DNA of 64,000 nucleotides from Cyanobium sp. (lineage in GTDB: Bacteria > Cyanobacteriota > Cyanobacteriia > PCC-6307 > Cyanobiaceae): the NCBI GenBank assembly GCA_014191755.1, contig BJHE01000001.1:62001-126000 (forward strand), read 5' to 3'. The position numbers were made by a program, and so were the translations under genes. Positions 27,379-36,776 of this stretch are shown here, piece after piece; the stretch's first letter is position 1; every line of letters starts with the position of its first letter. Below the pieces are notes generated by a model, which worked only from the letters and a program-made list of their open reading frames with translations, searched no databases and was not told the origin of the DNA.

Positions 27379-28782
27379 ATGTTGCGCGTTGCGGTTGTCG
27401 GGGGCGGCCCCAGCGGATCCTGTGCTGCGGAAGTTCTGGCTAAGGCCGGCATCGAAACTTGGCTTTTTGAGCGGAAGCTGGATAACGCCAAGCCCTGTGG
27501 TGGGGCGATCCCCCTTTGCATGGTGTCGGAATTCGACCTTCCCGAGTCGATCATCGACCGCAAGGTGCGGAACATGAAGATGATTTCCCCCTCCAATCGG
27601 GAAGTGGACATCAATCTGGATAACAATGACGAATACATCGGTATGTGCCGGCGTGAGGTGATGGATGCCTTCCTGCGCGATCGGGCCGCTTCCTTTGGGA
27701 CCCATCTGATCAATGGCCTGGTCACGAAGATCGACACCGGCGCGAACCGGCAAGGCCCTTACACCCTCACCTATTCCGACTATGCCGCTGGTGAAGCGAC
27801 CGGTGAAACCAGGATGTTGGAAGTGGATTTGATCGTGGGTGCCGATGGTGCCAACAGTCGCGTGGCCAAGGCGATGGATGCGGGCGACTACAACGTGGCC
27901 ATCGCTTTCCAAGAGCGCATCAAGCTGCCGCCGGAAGAGATGAAATACTACGAAAACTTAGCTGAAATGTATGTAGGAACGGATGTATCCCCCGATTTTT
28001 ACGCCTGGGTTTTCCCGAAATACGACCATGTGGCAGTGGGAACCGGCACCATGCAGAAGAACCAGTCTCTGATTAAGGGTCTGCAGCAGGGCATCCGCGA
28101 GCGAGCCAGCAATCGACTTCTCAAGGGCGAAGTGATCAAGGTGGAAGCCCATCCGATTCCCGAACATCCCCGGCCGCGCCGCGTTGTAGGGCGGATGGCA
28201 CTGGTCGGAGATGCTGCCGGCTATGTGACAAAAAGTTCCGGCGAGGGCATTTATTTCGCCGCGAAGAGTGGTCGCATGTGTGCCGAGGAGATCGTGGCAG
28301 CCAGCCAGGGCGGGCAGCGCATTCCCACGGAAGCCGATCTGAAGGTATATATCAAAAAGTGGGACAAAAAATATGGTCCCACTTATAAGGTTCTTGAGAT
28401 TTTGCAGAACATATTTTACAGCAATGACGCCGCCCGCGAAGCTTTCGTCGAGATGTGCGACGACAAGGATGTGCAACGTCTCACCTTCGACAGCTACCTC
28501 TACAAGCGGGTGGTTGCGATGAATCCCTGGCAGCAGCTCAAGCTGACCTTCCTCACCCTCGCCGCCGTGCTGCGGGGCCAAGCTCTGGCGCCTTCCTCCT
28601 ACAGCCCGGTAGCCAGTGCCGTGCGCAGCCCCGAACAAGTTGAGGCGATGGAGGCTGTGAGCGCGATCAAGGGCGGAATTCGAGTGAAACGGCCCGAAGC
28701 CAAGACCCACCCTTCCACTACAACCCCGGGAAAAGCGGACTCCCAGGACAGTCGCGAGCCGGCGCTGGCGGGCAAGCCGTGA
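27379..28782 (+). CDS. chlP: Geranylgeranyl diphosphate/chlorophyll reductase ChlP
   Basis: 467-aa FAD-dependent reductase that saturates the geranylgeranyl tail to phytyl for chlorophyll, tocopherol and phylloquinone. The dinucleotide-binding VAVVGGGPSGSCAAEVL and the PCGGAIPLCMV and LVGDAAGYVTKSSGEGIYFA motifs are intact. The family ends near RGQALAP; a roughly 60-residue disordered tail (PEAKTHPSTTTPGKAD) follows. The ATG at 27379 is chosen over the track start because it begins the Rossmann fold directly. Confidence 0.97.
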   Translation: MLRVAVVGGGPSGSCAAEVLAKAGIETWLFERKLDNAKPCGGAIPLCMVSEFDLPESIIDRKVRNMKMISPSNREVDINLDNNDEYIGMCRREVMDAFLRDRAASFGTHLINGLVTKIDTGANRQGPYTLTYSDYAAGEATGETRMLEVDLIVGADGANSRVAKAMDAGDYNVAIAFQERIKLPPEEMKYYENLAEMYVGTDVSPDFYAWVFPKYDHVAVGTGTMQKNQSLIKGLQQGIRERASNRLLKGEVIKVEAHPIPEHPRPRRVVGRMALVGDAAGYVTKSSGEGIYFAAKSGRMCAEEIVAASQGGQRIPTEADLKVYIKKWDKKYGPTYKVLEILQNIFYSNDAAREAFVEMCDDKDVQRLTFDSYLYKRVVAMNPWQQLKLTFLTLAAVLRGQALAPSSYSPVASAVRSPEQVEAMEAVSAIKGGIRVKRPEAKTHPSTTTPGKADSQDSREPALAGKP

Positions 28783-28878
28783 GGGTTCAAAGGCCAATCC
28801 GCCGCTGGTGGGGACAACTTCAGCTCAATGCCCAAGCCACTGATGCTTCAAGCGAGAATTTTTACTCAGCTAACCGGC

Positions 28879-29685
28879 TCAGCTCGAAGCTGAAGTGTAG
28901 TGGCGCAGGGCCAGCCTCCAGAGGGCTCGGCTACCCACCACACTCAACCCCGCTAAAACCAGTCCTGCAAGCAATGAACCGCCACTGGCCAGTCCCAGAA
29001 TCGCCTCAGCTGGCACGGTAGTGAGAAAGGCCACCGGCAAAATGGTGCTGAACACCACCCGAAGCGCTGGGGGATAGGCACTGACGGGGAATTGCCCAGC
29101 GGCCAGCAGGCTGCGGAGCACTTCGGTGGCATTCCAGATCTTCACGAACCAGATGCTGGTGGCCGCCAGCACGAACCAGAGGCTGTACAGAATGGTGATG
29201 CCAGCCAGAACCATCAGGCCTCCGGTGAGCAAGGCGGTGGTTTCGGGTTTGGCGCCGGAGCGGATCGTTCCCACCACCACCAGCGCAAGACCGAGAACCA
29301 TCTCCGGCAGGCCCCAGGGAGAAAGGGTGCGCAACGACAACCAGACCTGGGAATCCATCGGCTTGAGCAACACAAAGTCGAGGCCACCGCTCTGAACCTG
29401 TTTCACCAGGTTGCCGAGGTTGGGCCGTAGCAAGGTGCTCGAAAATCCATTCAGCAGCGTGTAGATGCCCAGCACCACCAGGGCCGCATTCCAGCTCCAT
29501 CCCCCCAGCTGTTGGCCGCGACCGAAGAACAGCGACAGCGTGAACAGGCTGCCCGCCAGGGTGATCAGCGTGGCCGCCACCTCAATCAGCAGATTGAACT
29601 GATACTCCATCTCGGCCGCCAGGGAGGACGACCAGAAGCGGGCGATGCTGCGAGCATGGCGACGGATGGTGGAGGCCGGTTCCAT
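28879..29685 (-). CDS. ABC-2-type exporter permease (second subunit)
   Basis: 268-aa membrane protein with six predicted helices and the motif FLTTVPAEAILG near the end, resembling DUF990-family permeases. The start is ATG 29685, which overlaps the upstream permease stop in a TGATG junction, so both subunits are translated together. With the ATPase at 30527 it forms a complete exporter with two different permeases. Substrate unknown. Confidence 0.88.
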   Translation of the reverse strand: MEPASTIRRHARSIARFWSSSLAAEMEYQFNLLIEVAATLITLAGSLFTLSLFFGRGQQLGGWSWNAALVVLGIYTLLNGFSSTLLRPNLGNLVKQVQSGGLDFVLLKPMDSQVWLSLRTLSPWGLPEMVLGLALVVVGTIRSGAKPETTALLTGGLMVLAGITILYSLWFVLAATSIWFVKIWNATEVLRSLLAAGQFPVSAYPPALRVVFSTILPVAFLTTVPAEAILGLASGGSLLAGLVLAGLSVVGSRALWRLALRHYTSASS

Positions 29686-30530
29686 CAGCCACCCATGGCC
29701 GCATAGCGGCGGACGCCTGCGCGCCACAGCAGCAGGTTGAGTGGAATCAATACCGCCAGCCAGAGGGCTACGGTCCGAAAGGCTGCCAGCGCATCGATCG
29801 CACCTCCGGAGGCGAGCTGGGCCGGAACGTAAAGCATCGAAGGGAACGGGGTCAGCAGGGCGAATCGACGCACCGCTTCGGGATAGAGATCCAGAGGAGC
29901 GAGCATGCCCGAAAGAAAGAGATACGGCATGAACAGAAAGCGTTCCAGGGCACTGGCCCGCTCACTCCAGAAACAGAGCATCGTGATGGCGTGCTGCAGC
30001 AGGAAATTCAGCCAGAAGCCCAGGTGGGCGGCAAGCAGGGCCAGCAGCAGGCGAGCGGGCGAGGGGATCCATACCGCCTCTGGGACCGCCAGGAAAAAGA
30101 GCGCCACCATCGCCATCACGAAGGGCAGCCGGGTGGCCTGCTCAGCAAGGTGGGCAGCGGCATAGCGCCAGACCAGTGGCAGCGGTTGCAGCAACAGGGG
30201 AGAGAGCCGCCCCAGCAGATTGTCCTCCTCGAAGGCATATACCACCCACACCACCGTGAACTGGCGCACCACGAATGCCGCTAGGAAGTATCGGGCGAAG
30301 GCCTGGGGGCTGATGCCGGCCGCGGCACCGGCCGGAGCACTGCTCCAGAGCGAGAACATCAACAGGGGCATGACTCCGGAGAGGGCCCAGAGCAGAATCT
30401 CGGCCCGGAATTCGAGCATCAGCGCGTACTGACTGATGAACAGGGCTCGGGCAATGCGCAGGGCGGAGGCCAGGGCCGAGCGCCCACTCTGGCGACCACG
30501 AGGGAAGGGCCGGAAAAGACGCTGGTTCAT
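29685..30530 (-). CDS. ABC-2-type exporter permease (first subunit)
   Basis: 281 aa, six hydrophobic helices; LEFRAEILLWALSGVMPLLMF, FARYFLAAFVVRQFTVVWV and MLAPLDLYPEAVRRFALLTPFPSMLYVP are characteristic of the DUF990/ABC-2 permease group. It overlaps its ATPase by 4 bp and the second permease by 1 bp. The N-terminal 30 residues are basic and cytoplasmic. Substrate unknown; the family is often linked to export of lipids, glycans or toxic compounds. Confidence 0.88.
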   Translation of the reverse strand: MNQRLFRPFPRGRQSGRSALASALRIARALFISQYALMLEFRAEILLWALSGVMPLLMFSLWSSAPAGAAAGISPQAFARYFLAAFVVRQFTVVWVVYAFEEDNLLGRLSPLLLQPLPLVWRYAAAHLAEQATRLPFVMAMVALFFLAVPEAVWIPSPARLLLALLAAHLGFWLNFLLQHAITMLCFWSERASALERFLFMPYLFLSGMLAPLDLYPEAVRRFALLTPFPSMLYVPAQLASGGAIDALAAFRTVALWLAVLIPLNLLLWRAGVRRYAAMGG

Positions 30531-31516
30531 GGCTGCTCGATGCTTCCCTGCCGGAAAAGCCGGCCGATGATGTCCTCGATCGGGGGATCACGAACCTCAA
30601 GATCCAGAACCGGCAAGTCCGCCAGCAGACGTCCCACCACCGTGGTCAGGCGGTCGCGATCGACCAGCAACCGCACATCGCGTCCGCTGCATGATTCGAG
30701 CTCCCCGTAGCCGCTGAAGGCTGAGTCCGGCAGGGTGTCGGCCAGCTCCAGGCGCACCTCGCGGCGGGGAGCCAGGCGCTGGGTGAGCTGCTCGAGGCTG
30801 CCGTCATGGAACAGGGAACCGGCGTGGATCAGCAGGACGCGGGGGCACAGGGCTGTGATGTCAGCCATGTAATGGCTGGTGAGCAGCACCGTGGCGCCAT
30901 GGCGGCGGTTGTAATCGGCCAAGAAGCGGCGCATGGCCGCCTGGGCATTCACATCCAGACCAAGGGTGGGCTCATCAAGGAAGAGCACCTGCGGCCGATG
31001 CAACAGGGCCGCCATCAGTTCGGCTTTCATCCTCTGGCCCAGGGACAGCTTGCGCACGGGGCGGTGCAGTTCCTCCCCCAGCTCCAACATCTCCGCCAGT
31101 TCGCTAATGCGCCGGGCGGCCTCCCGGTCGTCGAGGCCGTAGACGGCCGCATTAACCCGCAGGGAATCCAGGGGAGGCAAATCCCAGATCAGCTGCTGCT
31201 TTTGACCCATCACCAGGGTGATGCGGCGCAGGAATGCCGCCTCGCGGCGGGCTGGAACATGGCCGGCCACCTCCACTCGCCCGCCGCTGGGATGGAGCAG
31301 CCCGCTCAGCATCTTGAGGGTGGTGGTCTTGCCGGCGCCGTTGGGGCCTAGAAATCCCACCATCTCGCCAGGCTCGATCGTGAATTCAAGATCCCGCACG
31401 GCCACAACCGTGCGGACCCTGCGCTTCAGAAAATGCCGCACGGTACCGGCTAAGCCGGGATCCTTCTCCGACACCCGGAAGGATCGGGAAAGGCCGCGAG
31501 CGCTCACGATTGGCAT
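30527..31516 (-). CDS. ABC transporter ATP-binding protein (ABC-2 exporter)
   Basis: 329 aa. Walker A GPNGAGKTTT, Q-loop region VMGQKQQLIWDLPPLDS, signature LSLGQRMKAELMAAL and Walker B VLFLDEPTLGLD are intact. The MGQKQQLIWDLP form is typical of the ATPases that partner DUF990 permeases. A C-terminal regulatory extension of roughly 90 residues follows. It is the first gene of a three-gene operon (4-bp then 1-bp overlaps). Confidence 0.94.
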   Translation of the reverse strand: MPIVSARGLSRSFRVSEKDPGLAGTVRHFLKRRVRTVVAVRDLEFTIEPGEMVGFLGPNGAGKTTTLKMLSGLLHPSGGRVEVAGHVPARREAAFLRRITLVMGQKQQLIWDLPPLDSLRVNAAVYGLDDREAARRISELAEMLELGEELHRPVRKLSLGQRMKAELMAALLHRPQVLFLDEPTLGLDVNAQAAMRRFLADYNRRHGATVLLTSHYMADITALCPRVLLIHAGSLFHDGSLEQLTQRLAPRREVRLELADTLPDSAFSGYGELESCSGRDVRLLVDRDRLTTVVGRLLADLPVLDLEVRDPPIEDIIGRLFRQGSIEQP

Positions 31517-31683
31517 AGTTTCACCCTAAGGGGCCATGACCGGCTTCGGACAAGAAATTAAGAGGCTCTTTGGCGGGGGGAAGGGCGAAGGCGCAGTCAT
31601 GGGGAGAACCAAGCTGGTTGAGTGGTCTGGTGTTGACTGATCTAGTTGACAACCTTTTCTAGCTTTCGTCTGGTTTCTTTCGG

Positions 31684-33915
31684 TCAAGCTTTTTTAAGTT
31701 TCTCTTTAAAATCCAACATTTTCGTTGAATCCTTTGGAGGAGAAGATTCGCGACTCCTCAAGCGCGTGAAATCGGCTAGTACCGAGGCCTGGTTGCGCAG
31801 CACTGCCAAAAGATTGAGGCGGTTGGCCCGCACCGCCGGGTCGTCGGCCATCACCAGCACGCTGTCGGAGCCGTCAAAGAAGCGCTCCAGGATGGGGGCG
31901 TTCACAGCCAAACCTTCTGCCAGCTGTGAGTAGCGGTTTGGTTCGCAGCCGGTGGCGAATTCTGCTAGCGCCTGAACCGCCTTGAGCATCTCGGCCTCAC
32001 TGTTTTTTTCAAACAGGGCCGCATCCACCACGCCCTCCGGGCTGCGCACTGATTCGGGCAGATTGCCTTTTTCGGCCAGCCGGGAAGCCCGCTGCACCAC
32101 GGCCTGCACTGCTGCAAGCTCGCCGTTTTCAATTAGGGAACACAGCAGTTCGACGCGGCGGCGGGCATCGGCCGGATCGGCTAGTACCCGCTCCAGGGCC
32201 AACCCCTCCCCGGCGACCGCCTGCACCACATCCACCGCAAACCCCTCCTCCTCGAGCAGGCTCACGAGGCGCTGGCGCAGGAATTCCGCAAGTTCGGCGG
32301 CAAGGGCGGCGCTGTTCACCTCAAAAGCGGGGAAAAGCGCAGCCCACTGGCTGCTGCAGCGCTGCAGCAGGTCGGGCAGATCCAGCCGCCAGCCCCGCTC
32401 CCAGAGGATCTGGAGCAGGCCATTGCCGGCCCGGCGAAGGGCATAGGGATCCGAGGAGCCCGTCGGGCGTTCCCCTTTGGCATAGATGCTCAGCAGCAGT
32501 TCGAGCCGCTCCGCCAAGGCCACCACGGCCCCGGCATCGCTGCCAGGCAGGGCATCGCCGGCTCCGCGGGGGAGGTAATGCTCGAGCACGGCCAGAGCCA
32601 CGGCCCGAGGCTCCCCCTCGGCCAGCAGATATTTGCCCCCCATCACTCCCTGGAGCTCAGGGAACTCCCCCACCATCTGGCTCACCAGATCGTGCTTGCA
32701 GAGGTGGGCTGCGCGGCGGGCATGGTCAGCGGTCGGGGGGTTGAGAGGCAGCCGCTCCAGCAGAACATCGGTGCACCACTCCAGCCGCTCAACGCGGTCG
32801 CGCAGGCTGCCGAGGCCTTCCGCGAAGGTGACCCGCGCCAGTTGCTCGCGGCGGTCGATGCTGGCGGTGGATCGATCGGCCGCCAGGAAGAACTCGGCAT
32901 CGGCCAGCCGCGCCCGCAGCACCCGCTCGTTGCCGCGGCGAATCGTGGCGGCCGCCGCATCCAGTCCGTTGCCGATGCAAAGGAAGCGGGGGAGCAGCTG
33001 GGAGCCCGCCTCCAGCGCCAGGGGATCAGCCGGAGCGTCTTGACGCTGCAGGGGCACGTAGCGCTGATGGGCGCGCATCACCGTGCTGAGCACCTCGGGG
33101 GGGAGGTCCAGGAAGCGCTCCTCGATGGCACCCTCGATCAGGCGGGGCGATTCGACCAGATCCACCAGCTCCTCGAACAGGGCGTCAGGGAGATCGGGCC
33201 GGGCCGTGGAGGCTTCGGCGGCGGCGGTGATCGCCTGCCGGATGGCGGAGGCACGGGCCTGGCGATCGACCTGGACATCGGCGGCGGCCAGGGCGCCGAC
33301 ATAAGCAGTGGCGGTGTCAATCACCACGGGATCGGCGTGGAGTCGGTGGCCCCGGCTGATGCGATCGCTGTGCAGGGGGGGATCGCAATCGGCCAGGGTG
33401 ATCGGCACTACCGCTCCATCGAGCAGGGCCACCAGCCAGCGGAGCGGACGGCTGAAGCGGCTTTCGCCATTGCCCCAGCGCATGAAGCGGCGGCCCTGCA
33501 GGTTCCAGATCCAGGCGGGCGCCAGCTCGGCCAGCACCTCGGCGGTGGCCCGGCCCGGCTCGATGCTGCGGGCAAAGACGAAAGCCCCCTTTTCGGTGTC
33601 CCGCACCTCCAGGGCCTCGGGTTCCACGCCGCAGCGGCGGGCAAATCCCACGGCGGCGGGAGTCGGAAGGCCATCGCGGAAGGCCTGCTGGGCCGGAGGG
33701 CCCTTGCGTTCCTCGCTGCGATCCTCCTGCCGCTCCGCCAGATCCTCGAGCCGCAGGGCGAGCCGGCGCGGGGTGCCATCCACCCTGATGGCGCCGCTGT
33801 TGATCCGGGCCTCGGCCAGATCCCGCCGAACCCGCAGCATCAGCTGTTCGAGGGCCGAGCCTGCGAAATCGGCGGGTAACTCCTCGGTGCCGATCTCCAA
33901 CAGGAACGTGGCCAT
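31684..33915 (-). CDS. glyS: Glycyl-tRNA synthetase beta subunit
   Basis: 743 aa; the alpha2-beta2-type enzyme's beta chain that binds tRNA-Gly. The start MATFLLEIGTEELPADF is diagnostic, and RYVPLQRQ, YALRRAGNGLLQILWE (anticodon-binding) and the C-terminal DALR-like domain (FFDGSDSVLVMADDPAVRANRLNLL) follow. The track ORF extends to 34311 through the sulfite reductase repeat on the other strand; ATG 33915 is the true start. The alpha subunit is not in the window. Divergent from the sulfite reductase gene. Confidence 0.97.
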   Translation of the reverse strand: MATFLLEIGTEELPADFAGSALEQLMLRVRRDLAEARINSGAIRVDGTPRRLALRLEDLAERQEDRSEERKGPPAQQAFRDGLPTPAAVGFARRCGVEPEALEVRDTEKGAFVFARSIEPGRATAEVLAELAPAWIWNLQGRRFMRWGNGESRFSRPLRWLVALLDGAVVPITLADCDPPLHSDRISRGHRLHADPVVIDTATAYVGALAAADVQVDRQARASAIRQAITAAAEASTARPDLPDALFEELVDLVESPRLIEGAIEERFLDLPPEVLSTVMRAHQRYVPLQRQDAPADPLALEAGSQLLPRFLCIGNGLDAAAATIRRGNERVLRARLADAEFFLAADRSTASIDRREQLARVTFAEGLGSLRDRVERLEWCTDVLLERLPLNPPTADHARRAAHLCKHDLVSQMVGEFPELQGVMGGKYLLAEGEPRAVALAVLEHYLPRGAGDALPGSDAGAVVALAERLELLLSIYAKGERPTGSSDPYALRRAGNGLLQILWERGWRLDLPDLLQRCSSQWAALFPAFEVNSAALAAELAEFLRQRLVSLLEEEGFAVDVVQAVAGEGLALERVLADPADARRRVELLCSLIENGELAAVQAVVQRASRLAEKGNLPESVRSPEGVVDAALFEKNSEAEMLKAVQALAEFATGCEPNRYSQLAEGLAVNAPILERFFDGSDSVLVMADDPAVRANRLNLLAVLRNQASVLADFTRLRSRESSPPKDSTKMLDFKEKLKKA

Positions 33916-34042
33916 GGGAAATGGACAGGGGAGGTGTTGGCGAACTGTATTGAAACGGTGGGTTGAGTTTCGGCGGCTAGAGATCGGCGGCCTGAGCGGT
34001 CGCAGTTCGCTAGCTTCGGTGCACAAGCGCAAGGAATCAGGA

Positions 34043-35986
34043 ATGGCCCCATCGAGGGTTGCCTCCCGTGCCACCGCCGATGGATCCTCCAAACGGCCAG
34101 CCCAGTCGGCTCCATCCCAGTCTGAGGCCAACGAAGCGAAGGCTGAGGCCAACGAAGCGAAGGCTGAGGCCAACGAAGCGAAGGCTGAGGCCAACGGAGC
34201 GAAGGCTGAGGCCAACGGAGCGAAGGCTGAGGCCAACGGAGCGAAGGCTGAGGCCAACGGAGTGAAGGCTGCGACACCGACCAAGTTCGAGCAGCTCAAG
34301 GCGAGCAGCACTCACCTGCACGAACCGCTGGGCAGCGAGCTTTCCAACGAACTGAAGAATTTCAGTGAGGGCGCCGTCCAGATCCTTAAGTTTCACGGCA
34401 GTTATCAGCAGGACAATCGCGATAATCGCCGCAAGGGAGAGGAGAAGGACTGGCAGATGATGCTGCGTCTCCGCAGTCCGGCGGGCCGCATCCCGGTGCC
34501 GCTTTACCTCGCCCTCGATGGGCTGGCCGACCGTTTGGGCAACGGCACCCTTCGGGCCACCACCCGCCAGGCCTTCCAGATGCATGGGGTGGCCAAGACC
34601 GACCTGAAGGAGGTGATCGGCACGATCGTGCGCTCGATGGGCTCCACCCTTTCGGCCTGCGGGGACATCAACCGCAACGTGATGGCACCAGCGGCCCCGT
34701 TCAGCGGCGGCGGGTACCCTGCAGCGCGGCTTCTTGCCGATCAGATCGCCGATCTGCTGACGCCGGAGGCCGCCGAGGGCTCCTATCTCGACCTCTGGGT
34801 GGATGGCGACCTCACCTACCGCATCCGTCCCAGCGCGGCGGTGAAGCGTGCCAAGGCCCGCCAGAAGGAGGGGGCCGTGTTCAGCGGTGACTCCGAGGAA
34901 CCGCTCTACGGCTCCACCTACCTGCCACGGAAATTCAAGGTGGCCGTCACCGTGCCCGGTGACAACGCCGTTGACCTGCTCACCCAGGACATCGGCCTGG
35001 TGCTCTTCACGGATCCGAACGGGCGGCCAAGGGGTTGCAATGTCTACGTAGGTGGGGGCATGGGCCGGACCCACAACAAGGAGGAGACCTTCGCCCGCAC
35101 CGCTGACCCACTGGGTTACGTGGCTGCAGACGACGTGCTGGATCTGATCCAGGCGATCCTGGCCTTGCAACGCGACCACGGTGATCGCCAGCAGCGGCGC
35201 CACGCCCGGATGAAGTACTTGATCCACGACCGAGGCATCGGCTGGTTCAAGCAGGAACTGACGCGCTACTTTTCCCAGCCCATCCGCCCCCTGCGGGACG
35301 AACCGAAGCGCAAGCTTCTCGACTACCTCGGCTGGCACCGCCAAGGCGATGGCCTCTGGTTCGTTGGTCTGCCCCTGCTGTGTGGCCGGCTGGAGGGGGA
35401 AACCAAGCTGGCCCTGCGGCGGCTGGTGGAGTTTTACCAGCTGGAGGTGAGACTGACGCCGAACCAGGATTTGCTGCTCTGCAACATCGGGGCCCCGCAG
35501 CGCAGTTCCCTGAAGCGGGAATTAACGGCGATCGGCTTCGCTGCCCCCGAGGACACCACACCCCTGGCCCGCCATGCGATTGCCTGTCCGGCCTTGCCCA
35601 CCTGCGGTCTGGCGATCACCGAAGCCGAGCGGATCCTGCCGATGGTGGTGGCCAGACTGGAGACCCAGCTGGCAGGGCTCGGTATCGAGCGGCCGGTGCT
35701 GGTGCGGATGACGGGCTGCCCGAACGGCTGCGCCCGCCCTTACATGGCCGAAATCGGTCTGGTGGGAAGCGGCGTGGACGAATACCAACTCTGGCTGGGA
35801 GGCACCCCAGGCCTGACCCAGCTGGCCAGGCCCTTCCTGCAACGGCTGCCGCTTGAGCAGCTTGAGAACACCCTGGAGCCGCTGCTCCTGGCTTGGCGCG
35901 ACCAGGGTGGCCGCACGAGTTTCGGGGCCTTCGTGGGGCAGATCGGCGACGCCAGGGTGGCAGAACTATTAGCCATCGCCGGCTGA
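34043..35986 (+). CDS. sir: Ferredoxin-dependent sulfite reductase with heptad-repeat N-terminus
   Basis: Reduces sulfite to sulfide with six electrons from ferredoxin. 647 aa. The siroheme/[4Fe-4S] ligand cysteines lie at 515 and 521 (CPALPTC) and 559 and 563 (GCPNGC); the siroheme repeats GGGYPAARLLADQ and RTHNKEETFAR are intact. TGCPNGCARPYMAEIGLVG marks sulfite rather than nitrite reductase. Residues ~28-76 are seven copies of EAN(E/G)(A/V)KA, absent from the relatives I know, inserted before the normal start (KFEQLKASSTHL). ATG 34043 has an AAGGA ribosome-binding site 7 nt upstream; GTG 34262 inside the last repeat is the alternative. Confidence 0.95.
   Translation: MAPSRVASRATADGSSKRPAQSAPSQSEANEAKAEANEAKAEANEAKAEANGAKAEANGAKAEANGAKAEANGVKAATPTKFEQLKASSTHLHEPLGSELSNELKNFSEGAVQILKFHGSYQQDNRDNRRKGEEKDWQMMLRLRSPAGRIPVPLYLALDGLADRLGNGTLRATTRQAFQMHGVAKTDLKEVIGTIVRSMGSTLSACGDINRNVMAPAAPFSGGGYPAARLLADQIADLLTPEAAEGSYLDLWVDGDLTYRIRPSAAVKRAKARQKEGAVFSGDSEEPLYGSTYLPRKFKVAVTVPGDNAVDLLTQDIGLVLFTDPNGRPRGCNVYVGGGMGRTHNKEETFARTADPLGYVAADDVLDLIQAILALQRDHGDRQQRRHARMKYLIHDRGIGWFKQELTRYFSQPIRPLRDEPKRKLLDYLGWHRQGDGLWFVGLPLLCGRLEGETKLALRRLVEFYQLEVRLTPNQDLLLCNIGAPQRSSLKRELTAIGFAAPEDTTPLARHAIACPALPTCGLAITEAERILPMVVARLETQLAGLGIERPVLVRMTGCPNGCARPYMAEIGLVGSGVDEYQLWLGGTPGLTQLARPFLQRLPLEQLENTLEPLLLAWRDQGGRTSFGAFVGQIGDARVAELLAIAG
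34124..34270 (+). repeat. Seven 21-bp tandem repeats inside sir
   Basis: Unit GAGGCCAACGAAGCGAAGGC plus T. Copies 1-3 carry GAA, copies 4-6 carry GGA at the fourth codon, and copy 7 carries GGA GTG. The unit is a multiple of three and keeps the sir frame. The near identity implies recent expansion by slippage or recombination. Confidence 0.97.
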
Positions 35987-36062
35987 ACCGCCGGCCGGCC
36001 AGGCTTTTCCCCCGCCCTGGCACCCGCTGGTCAGACTCCAACGAGTTTTAGCCAGGCGGCCT

Positions 36063-36776
36063 TCAGGCGGGCGCCCGGCCGTAGTGGGCCTTGGTCTCAC
36101 CCCGCCTCCAGGCCCAGAGCTGATCGCCATGGCTGAAGTGCCACCACTCGTTGGGATGGCGGGCAAAACCGGCGGCCGCCATCACCGCCGCGAGGCGATC
36201 GCGCCGATGGTGCCAATGGGCCGCCTCGGAAGCAGGATTAGCCGCTGCCGCCGCAGCGAAATGGTCGGGTTCGGAGACCGGACCGATGGCATCGATGGCG
36301 CCCCCCATGGCCAGAGGCCGCCCATTGGCGTCAGCCAGGGTGAGATCCACGGCGCCGCCGGTGCTGTGGGGGGGCGGGGTTGCCGGATTAAGGCTGGGCT
36401 CGGCCCAGAAGCGGGCCACGGCCTCCACCACGGCCTGCTGGGCCGCTGGATCGGCGTGCTTTGGATCCAGGTCCCGGGCCCGACATTCCGCGGCGATGCT
36501 GTGCTCCACCATGAACCGCTGCACCGCAACGGGTCTCCAGGCATCGAAGATCGCCAGACGCCAGCCCTCCGGCCCCGCGGCCAGGGCGGCATCGGCCGCG
36601 AGCAACCGCGCGACCACGCCGGTCCTCAGCCGGAAGGGGCTGGCCCCGGGCCCGTAGGGAGCGCCCAGGCACACGTAGGGGTGGGGCTCCAGCCGCCACA
36701 GGCTGGGGGGCAGCGGCTCCAGAGATTCGCCGCTCTCCTCGATCGGGATCGGGCTCCAGGGGCGAGTCGCGGCCAT
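36063..36776 (-). CDS. D-Ala-D-Ala dipeptidase (VanX-like, M15D)
   Basis: 237 aa. Zinc-binding H137 and D144 (HSTGGAVDLTL), E210 and H213 (NEWWHFSHGD) and the transition-state arginine R81 (FDAWRPV) are all present, so it should be active. The family hydrolyses D-Ala-D-Ala; in bacteria without vancomycin resistance it is thought to recycle the dipeptide from cell-wall turnover. No signal peptide: cytoplasmic. ATG 36776 is chosen because upstream sequence in the ORF is not family-like. It is convergent with sir. Confidence 0.9.
   Translation of the reverse strand: MAATRPWSPIPIEESGESLEPLPPSLWRLEPHPYVCLGAPYGPGASPFRLRTGVVARLLAADAALAAGPEGWRLAIFDAWRPVAVQRFMVEHSIAAECRARDLDPKHADPAAQQAVVEAVARFWAEPSLNPATPPPHSTGGAVDLTLADANGRPLAMGGAIDAIGPVSEPDHFAAAAAANPASEAAHWHHRRDRLAAVMAAAGFARHPNEWWHFSHGDQLWAWRRGETKAHYGRAPA

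Noticed and set aside
32578-33879. 433-aa plus-strand ORF opposite glyS
   Set aside because: Low-complexity Gly/Gln/His-rich translation; glyS on the other strand is unambiguous.
34059-34265. Plus-strand ORF encoding RLRPTKR repeats
   Set aside because: A second frame of the 21-bp array; the sir frame continues into a conserved enzyme.
33916-34311. N-terminal extension of glyS through SLRWPQP repeats
   Set aside because: This is the antisense reading of the sir repeat; the family start MATFLLEIGTEELP is at 33915.
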